Assembly: GCA_963825555.1 (NCBI GenBank)
Contig: CAWGTZ010000002.1
Span: forward strand, 66,541 to 130,540
Direction of reading: 5' to 3'
From: JAGVSR01 sp963825555
GTDB lineage: Bacteria; Pseudomonadota; Alphaproteobacteria; Rhizobiales; Hyphomicrobiaceae
DNA: 64,000 nucleotides
Below, in pieces: positions 58,081-64,000 of the stretch (within the stretch, counting starts at the first letter, position 1; the number at the start of each line of letters is the position of its first letter). The notes beneath the pieces are model-generated. The model worked only from the letters and a program-made list of their open reading frames with translations, did not search any database and was not told where the DNA came from. The position numbers and the translations under genes were made by a program.

Positions 58081-58512
58081 CTACCACTTAAGAAACATGC
58101 CCACGTCTCCCGGCATACCCCCGGGGAAGCTGATGATCTCGGCGTGTAGCTTGTAGCCAAGCGGCTTCATCTCACGGTCGAAAAACTCGTAAGCGCGCTT
58201 TGCGAAGCCTTCCAGCGAACTCGGCCAATTCGGGTCGAGGCTATTGATGCGCCGGCCGCCGTCGTTGCAGTAGGACGCGGGGAACGTGAGAACCTGGATC
58301 TGATGATGACCCTGCTCGGCGGCGCGGCGGATGGCGGCGTTCACCCGCTCGTGCACCTCCGGGTGAAGTTCCCGCGACATGAACGCATCCTCGAGCTCTT
58401 TTTTCTGTTTGAGCTTCATTTCGCGCTCTGCGCGCTCTTCCTGCATTTTGGCGTCGTCGGCTGCGCTGCTGATCTCGTGAAGATCGGTGGGGCGAAGAAG
58501 GCCAGTCATCAT
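58081..58512 (-). CDS. Hypothetical protein, 143 residues
   Basis: Unrecognised soluble protein. A charged coiled-coil at about 18-50 (QEERAEREMKLKQKKELEDA) is followed by a helix (HERVNAAIRRAAEQGHHQIQ) and a domain with YCNDGGRRINSLDPNWP and KPLGYKLHAEIISFPGGMPG. The start MMTGLLRP follows AGGAGAAAGATG-type sequence. It is intact although neighbours on both sides are disrupted, and shares the strand of ppk2. A host-factor or stress role would be a guess. Confidence 0.65.
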   Translation of the reverse strand: MMTGLLRPTDLHEISSAADDAKMQEERAEREMKLKQKKELEDAFMSRELHPEVHERVNAAIRRAAEQGHHQIQVLTFPASYCNDGGRRINSLDPNWPSSLEGFAKRAYEFFDREMKPLGYKLHAEIISFPGGMPGDVGMFLKW

Positions 58513-58688
58513 CTTTCTCCTCAGGTCGGATACGATAGCATTGATACGTCGGCATGATTTTCAGCGTTGCCGTTTCGCCCTCTCCTTACTCGATCGCCGC
58601 CAAAAGCGCCGCCACCCTTTCGAAGTCGAGATGGGTCGAGGCCTAAGTCCGCGTAGCCGAGGCTTACCTTTGGAGCAAAGACGAGGGT

Positions 58689-59747
58689 TTAAATATTCGA
58701 GGGCTCCAACTCCTGGGAGGCCGCCAGCAACCGAGCCTTATCCTCTGGGCGGACGGCGCGCAACGCTATTTTTGAGCCCGTTCTCGGGCTTGCGCCTCTG
58801 TCTAAAATCTCGCGGGTCCATCGCCAAGTTACTCGTGTTAATTTCGTCTTCCTTGCCTGAATTTCTATCTCGGCACGGCACCAAGCTATCAGTAAATTTC
58901 GGGGATGAAGCGGAACTGGGAAGGCATCCGACGGGTCTTCTTTGGCTACCTCGCGTTCAGGCAGTTTCACCTTTTCACGAGGAACATCCTTATAAGGCAC
59001 CTTGCTAAGGATGTGCTTGATGATGTTGAGGCGTGCCCGGCGTTTGTCATCCGATCGAGCTACATACCACGGCGCCCAAGCGGTATCGGATGCGTGGAAC
59101 ATGTCGTCACGCGCTTTCGTGTAGTCGTCCCAGCGGGTATAGGACTTGATGTCCATTTTGGAGAGCTTCCAGATTTTACGGCCGTCATCTACGCGCGCTT
59201 CGAGCCGCCGCGTCTGCTCCTCCGGACTGACCTCTAGCCAATATTTCAAAAGAATGATGCCGGACTTAATCATGGCCTTCTCGACGCCGGGAACGGCGTC
59301 GAGAAACTTTTTCGTCTGCTCTTCGGTGCAGAAATTCATGACGCGTTCGACGCCGGCGCGATTGTAGTAGCTGCGATCAAAGATGACGACTTCGCCTCCG
59401 GCCGGGAAGTGCGGAATATAGCGCTGGATGTAGAGTTGCGATTTTTCACGCTCCGTCGGCGCCGGCAGAGCCACGACGCGGAATGTGCGGGGGCTTACCC
59501 GGTCAGTGATAGCCTTGATTGTACCGCCCTTGCCCGCACCGTCACGCCCTTCGAAGACGATACACACCTTCCGTCCTTCGTGCCGGACCCATTCCTGCAA
59601 CTTGACCAACTCCACATGCAGCTTTTTGAGTTCGGCCTCGTAGGCCTTCCGCTTCATCGGCTCCTCGGGACCGCCAGCGGCCTCGTTAGACTGCGCAACC
59701 TCTCCATACTTGGGGTGCTTGTCTTTTGACTTAGCTTTCTTCTTCAT
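58689..59747 (-). CDS. ppk2: Polyphosphate kinase 2, C-terminus altered by frameshift
   Basis: Class I PPK2 transfers phosphate between polyphosphate and nucleoside diphosphates. Walker A is FEGRDGAGKGGTIKAI near 65 and Walker B is VVIFDRSYYNRAGVE near 120; the lid is ARVDDGRKIWKLSKMD. The first 280 residues are normal. Then the frame slips near 58905-58915: one base restored would give a usual ending (FRFIPEIY, stop at 58889-58891); instead about 72 unrelated residues are appended. The core enzyme could still fold. It is on the same strand as the HlyD pair and unrelated in sequence to ppk1. Confidence 0.9.
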   Translation of the reverse strand: MKKKAKSKDKHPKYGEVAQSNEAAGGPEEPMKRKAYEAELKKLHVELVKLQEWVRHEGRKVCIVFEGRDGAGKGGTIKAITDRVSPRTFRVVALPAPTEREKSQLYIQRYIPHFPAGGEVVIFDRSYYNRAGVERVMNFCTEEQTKKFLDAVPGVEKAMIKSGIILLKYWLEVSPEEQTRRLEARVDDGRKIWKLSKMDIKSYTRWDDYTKARDDMFHASDTAWAPWYVARSDDKRRARLNIIKHILSKVPYKDVPREKVKLPEREVAKEDPSDAFPVPLHPRNLLIAWCRAEIEIQARKTKLTRVTWRWTREILDRGASPRTGSKIALRAVRPEDKARLLAASQELEPSNI

Positions 59748-59872
59748 AACAGGCTCCCTTATCGGGTTTCAGGATCGCGCCATTCACGGAAGAGTTTCCC
59801 GAACGTTCGGTTAGTGTGCTCCGACCACTAGTGTGTCTCGGATCGGCAGGAAGAGGGCCTGCGCACGCAGGA

Positions 59873-61050
59873 TCAGAGCGTGGACCAGCTACTGGTATCA
59901 ACAATGTGCAGGTAGGTCCGAGTTCCAAAGCCGAGCTTTTCATTCGCTAAACGGTCGTGGTTGTTGGTGTAAGCATTGGCAATGCACGCGCTGCCGGGTG
60001 TGATGCCGTCCAAGCCACCCTCGTAGAGCGGCTGCAGAGTGACCGTTAGCGTCCCAGGTCGTGCTGCCAGCTGCTGGGTATCGATAAGTTGCTCACCAGC
60101 CCGGACCTGGCCGGCGGCGATGTAATCCTGAACTCCCGTTACGACCAGCGGAATGATGGTCAGAGGCTTTGAGACGCAAGTCGCTTCAGCGACCATTCCG
60201 ACCTTGATCACCTGGACTCGATTTGTCCAAAGCCGGCTACAAGATATTTTCGGCCTGCCTCCGTAGGGATCAGCACGCCGCCTGGCCTCATGAACGGATT
60301 GACGATGTCACCCACTCTGAGAATGAACTGTTCCACCCGGCCGGAAACGCCAGCGTAGACAGTTGTTTTGTCGAGGTCGACCTGAGCCTGCTCGAGTTGC
60401 GCCTGGGCGCTGGCCTTCTCTGCGGGAAGGAGCGTCGTCAGCCGTGTTTCGGCTGCTTGCTTGGATGCTTCGGCCGCGGCAAGCTGACCTTTGCGGCCTT
60501 CAACAGCGACCTGTAATTTCTCGATCTCACGTACGGCAACCACGCCGGGGCTCCGTGTTTGCAACTCCTGCTTGGTTCTGAGTTCGTCTTCAGCTTGCTG
60601 GAGTGCACTCTTGGCCTGTTCGATCTGGCCTTGTGCGGCCACGATGTCTGACTGTGCCATCACCATCTGGGCGTCGATCTCCGTCAGCCGGCGCTTGGCC
60701 ACTTCGAGCGCCGCCTCTTGTTTCGAGCTGTCGAGCTTGAAGATGGGTGCGCCCTGTTTGATTTCGTGACTGTACTTGTTGTCGAGATAGATCTCACTCA
60801 CACGGCCACTGGTTTCCGGCAGAATTGAAATCGTTCGGAAAAAGGCATTCACGTTCGTCGTGGATGGATGATGGTAAAAGATTATCGTGATGAGCAGCAC
60901 GGTCAGCATAATGCAGCCGGTGATGCCCCACCTCAGCTCGTACCACACCGAGTAAAGAGTGATCGTGACCTAGCCGCTTGCCCTGTTTGTAATGCCGATA
61001 AAGGTAGTCGGGTAGGATCGTGAAGAGGAACAGAAGACAAGCTCCAGCAT
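59873..61050 (-). pseudogene. HlyD-family secretion/efflux adaptor, several frameshifts
   Basis: The inner-membrane-anchored periplasmic adaptor of an EmrA/YibH-like type, readable only across frames. Parts in order: FTILPDYLYRHYKQGKRLG (N-terminal segment), then YSVWYELRWGITG and a membrane helix (CIMLTVLLITIIFY), the biotinyl-lipoyl and long coiled-coil region (EALEVAKRRLTEIDAQMV-type repeats), VYAGVSGRVEQFILRVGD, and a last piece beginning VIKVGMVAEATCVSKP. Indels are placed near 61028, 60964 and 60213. The middle 246-residue piece is open. The start ATG lies three bases after the upstream gene's expected stop. Confidence 0.8.
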
Positions 61051-61053
61051 CTC

Positions 61054-61472
61054 TCAGCTCCTCTGTTCGGACGTTTGGGCTGCGGCGGGGTTCTGGGGCG
61101 CTGGATCTTTATCAAGCTCTTTATCTGGCGGATTTTCGATCCCTGCCAGTTTCTCGGCAGAGGTTGCGATGCGCTTGAGTGGCGTCGTGAAATCCGGGAG
61201 GTCGATAAGCGCCAGAATGGCAGGGCTATCACCCAGAAAATATGGACGTGCGTGAAGAGGGAGATGAGAGCTAGGACTGCGACGACCTCGAATTGAAGCT
61301 TCTTATGTCCCCAACGCTCGGGAAGGGAATGTAGCCGAAAGAAGAGGATCCCGAGAGCCAGAACCGCGCCGATCACCAGTAACGTAGTCAGGACAAAGAG
61401 CGTGTCCGTTTCACCAGGCGCGGTGATGAACCAATGGATGTGATTTGGCGCGGCGGGATGCAGATCTGACAT
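61054..61472 (-). pseudogene. Small membrane protein paired with HlyD, one frameshift
   Basis: Would be about 139 residues with two to three membrane helices: DTLFVLTTLLVIGAVLALGI near 23, FEVVAVLALISLFTHVHIFW near 61, then, after an indel near 61220, ILALIDLPDFTTPLKRIATS and a Pro/Ala-rich end. I do not recognise a named family. The stop of the restored frame falls just before the HlyD start, so the two formed an operon, with this protein probably serving as partner of the adaptor. Confidence 0.65.
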
Positions 61473-61591
61473 TGTGTCAGACTCTTGGATAGAAATAAAT
61501 TACCGTTTGCTCCCGATGCCAGCGAGGCCAGGGGTTACGCAAGATCCCAGCCGCTTGTGGCAAGCATCTCGGCTGACGAGGCGTAGCGTAG

Positions 61592-61910
61592 TTAAGGTGC
61601 TGCCAGCAAGATCTTTGCTGAACATCCTCTCAGCCAACCACTATGGAGGTCCTCCGGACAACTGAGATGGATACCTTGGGAGACGCACTCCGAAACAAGC
61701 ACAGTGTCGTGGATGATGCGTATCTTCTCCTTTGCCGAGAAGTGCCCGTTAGCCGCTTGGCGGATGTCTGTTACGGTATTCTCGGCGTTCTCCGGCGGCC
61801 GCTCGGCTTTCTGTTTTCTCGCATTCCTCCTTACGGCAATTATGGGCCGCAATAATCTCTCTCCTACGCGATCAGCTCAATCTGACCGGTTTGTCCTGAC
61901 GGGGAACACC
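61592..61910 (-). pseudogene. Second remnant of IS3-family orfA
   Basis: Minus-strand NTVTDIRQAANGHFSAKEKIRI is similar to the OrfA N-terminus and to the remnant at 55.1 kb (ETVKDIRRAIRRHVSADEK). After IRI the similarity fades. The leader at 61878-61906 (GATCAGCTCAATCTGACCGG) matches that of the first remnant at most positions. The 3' part of the element and its orfB are absent. Confidence 0.5.
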
Positions 61911-61914
61911 GTCC

Positions 61915-62051
61915 ACGAAGGTCTGGATGACGCAGACGCACCTGTTTATAGCATCCAGCAGCTCCGTCCATATGATTCCGAGCGCGGGACCTATCTGGGA
62001 TACGACGGGTCATTGTTATTCCTGTCCGTGAATGGGTGGCGGTTGGTTTAG
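61915..62051 (+). pseudogene. Fragment resembling a BA14K-family protein
   Basis: SIQQLRPYDSERGTYLGYDG resembles the BA14K motif (Q-R-F-R-S-Y-D-P-x-S-G-T-Y-L-G-Y-D-G) of Hyphomicrobiales secreted proteins. No signal peptide or start is attached, and the expected cysteines are missing, so it is a relic or a chance resemblance. Confidence 0.35.
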
Positions 62052-62234
62052 CAGGGTTTCTTTAGACTGTATGCCTTTACTCGTTCGAGGCAGCTAGCGT
62101 TTATACGCATCCATAGTTCCGCGTATGGGCCAAGTAGAGCCTCACACAAGGTAACGGACAGGCTCCTGACTACATAATTATGTCCCCAGACCGTTTCCTT
62201 CTCGATAGATTCTGCTCTTCGCCGGCTTGAGCTT
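62052..62234. other. Spacer between the BA14K-like relic and the SulP relic
   Basis: No open frame, RNA or repeat is recognised. Confidence 0.4.
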
Positions 62235-63913
62235 GATTCACGGCATCAGCCAAGACATAAACCGGTCGACGCTGCCGGCCGCGTGCCAAGTTCCTCGCCG
62301 TTGGAAGGCGATCACGGCAGCAGAGCGGGCTTCCACCACCTGTACGCGGATTTCACGCCGCGAAGTTCATCGGACATCCGGCCAGCTCATGCGCGCTTGC
62401 AGATCAACGTAAGGAGACGCTGAAAGGTCAATGACCACGAGTTGAGGTGGAGCGACTAGCCTGGACGCGATCGAGGAGGTCGCTGCGGACATGCTCGATG
62501 TTGAAATAGACTAGGCCGAACTTCAGGGACGGACAATTAGTGCGCCGGGGATCTTCTCGTTGTCACTATGGCGGTCCAAGTCTGAATACCGCTGGGTACC
62601 GGGAATGTCCGGCCGAGGACGGCTACATGAGGACGCGATGTCCGGTGCATGAGTTGGACGAGAGAGATAATCGCGCCGATGAGGACGCCGCGAAGCAGGC
62701 CCGAACCCAGCACGCCGAGCAGGGAGGCCATGGCAACCACGAAGTCCGGCCGGCTGGCCCGCCAAAGATGCTTAAGGGCGGAGACCTGGAAGAGCCCGGC
62801 CACGGCCATGAGGACGACGGCGGCAAGCACGGGTTGCGGCAAGGCGCTGAGAAGAGGCGACAGGAACAGGACTACCAGTAGGATAAAGCCGGCTGCGATC
62901 GCACCGGAGAGCGGGGTATGAGCTCCGCTGCCCTCATTCACGAGAGACTGGGACATGCCCCCGCTGACGGGAAATCCGCGCCCTAGTCCCGCGGCTAGAT
63001 TTCGACGCGGCCAGGGCCAGGAATTCCTGGTTCGCATCTAGGCGCCCGCCGTGCTTGGCCGCGAATGTCCGGCCGATCGCCGCCGTTTCGACGGCGGCAA
63101 GTAAGAAGCAGGCGAAGGCAAGCGGCAAGAGCGCATTGAGATCCGACCAGTAGACGGCAGGCAGGCCCACTGACGGGAGCCCCTGGGGGACCTCGCCCAG
63201 AAGCTTCACACCGCGCTGATCGAGACCGAACCAGGTTGAGGCGATGATGCCTCCGACGACCACGAAAAGGGCGACAGGTTTGTTCTTCAAGTAGACCTTA
63301 CCGAGGACGAGAGCCGCCAGCGCCGCCCCGCCGATGGCGAGCGAGACTGGGTTCGCTTCGTGCAGGTGCCGGAGGAAATGAACAGAGTTCTCCCAGAAAT
63401 CACCATGCGATCCGTGGAGGCCGAAGAGCTTGGCAGCTGCGTACTCGCCAGGAACAGGGCCACGCCGCACTTGAAGCCGACCATCACGCTTTCGGAGATG
63501 AAGTTGACGATGGCGCCCGCGCGCACCGCCCAAGCAGCGAGGGCGATCAGGGCCACCAGAAGTCCGTCCCGCGGCAAGCGCACCAAACCGAGCCGTATCC
63601 CCGCCCGAGATCTCCGCCAGCGAGGCGCCGACCAGGAGGGAGATGGCTGATGTTACCGAAATCGCAGTATGCCGCGAACTGCAAAAGAGCCAGAAGAAGA
63701 TCCCCAAAAGAGGCAGGCGTAGAGGCCGGCCTGGGGCGGCAAGTTGGCCAGTGAAGCATCGCCAAGCCCTGCCGGAAGCAGATAAGCAGCGAGCGTCAGA
63801 CCGGCGATCAGGTCGCCGCGAAACCACGACGGATCATAGGTCTTCAGCCACTTGAGAGCGGGCACCCACCGCCGTACATTCCATTCGCTGAGATGGGCAT
63901 CGTTTGGTGTCAT
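62235..63913 (-). pseudogene. SulP-family inorganic anion transporter, many frameshifts
   Basis: An entire SulP (sulfate/bicarbonate-type permease with STAS domain) can be read only by changing frame at least seven times, near 63695, 63572, 63434, 63003, 62610, 62525 and 62455, and again further on. Pieces in order: FRGDLIAGLTLAAYLLPAGL, SSRHTAISVTSAISLLVGAS, ALIALAAWAVRAGAIVNFIS, the long LNALLPLAFACFLLAAVETA part, LAAGLGRGFPVSGGMSQSLV, IPGTQRYSDLDRH, VYFNIEHVRSDLLDRV and LVVIDLSASPYVDLQ from the STAS domain. Protein similarity survives in each piece, so decay is recent or the sequence has indel errors. It probably cannot make a functional transporter as written. Confidence 0.85.
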
Positions 63914-64000
63914 TGACTGGCCCTCGGTCTCCGGTTCTTACGACAGTCATAAGCTTACACCCGCTTGTGATCCTTCGGTTGAAGTCATCAGAGGTTAAAC

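Noticed and set aside
60208..60211. GTGA overlap between the two HlyD pieces read as translational coupling of two genes
   Set aside because: The pieces are consecutive parts of one adaptor domain, so a frameshift is the simpler reading.

Overview
The window looks like a chromosomal segment of a GC-rich alphaproteobacterium of the order Hyphomicrobiales. Supporting signs are CpdR, GapR and a short OxyR, a C-minus type L36, the hda-ppk1-ppx and gckA-DUF1036-pyk neighbourhoods, a GT21 ceramide-glucosyltransferase-like enzyme, and a pair of suhB/MmgR-type small RNAs beside an inositol-monophosphatase-family gene. The species cannot be named from the sequence.

From 1 to about 53.6 kb the content is ordinary core chromosome. 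In order it holds a partial murE; two small secreted proteins; aspS; rnd; a DnaJ-like chaperone; a polyphosphate/replication cluster (ppx, ppk1, hda, a CDP-alcohol phosphatidyltransferase and a DUF2066 protein) ending at purM; pepF; a GRDP-like protein; an NtrC-type regulator; and a YcbB-type L,D-transpeptidase. Next come a TonB receptor gene with one frameshift, agmatine-to-putrescine genes (aguA, aguB), a DUF4186 protein, the GT21 enzyme, a DUF882 murein peptidase, oxyR, gapR, an MltB-type transglycosylase, a DUF459 protein and a short HPF. The last part has gltB-gltD, hsp20 with a candidate RNA-thermometer leader, a lysophospholipase-like hydrolase, hisN/suhB, two sRNAs, two N-formylglutamate-amidohydrolase-family proteins, cpdR, tRNA-Val, rpmJ, a TPR protein, pyk, a DUF1036 protein and gckA.

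From about 53.6 kb to the right edge the character changes to an accessory island under decay. It carries an IS110-family (IS1111-group) element, two remnants of IS3-family orfA, and a phosphate-porin gene with a Pho box that is cut off by an intact IS1182-family element. It also has an unknown 143-residue protein and a PPK2 polyphosphate kinase with a C-terminal frameshift. Beyond that lie a membrane protein plus HlyD pair with several frameshifts, and a SulP anion transporter broken into many frames. All the disruptions I can see in the single-copy genes are small indels or IS truncation, while both IS transposases are intact.

The most unusual signals are the tandem MmgR-type sRNAs (45.7-46.1 kb), the heat-shock leader of hsp20, the GGAA-spacer-TTCC palindromes in front of the TonB receptor, the long noncoding end of the IS1111-group element (candidate guide RNA), and the phosphate/polyphosphate theme of the decaying island. 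I found no CRISPR array, phage, toxin-antitoxin pair or recognisable defence system. No undescribed multi-gene system is clearly demonstrated.
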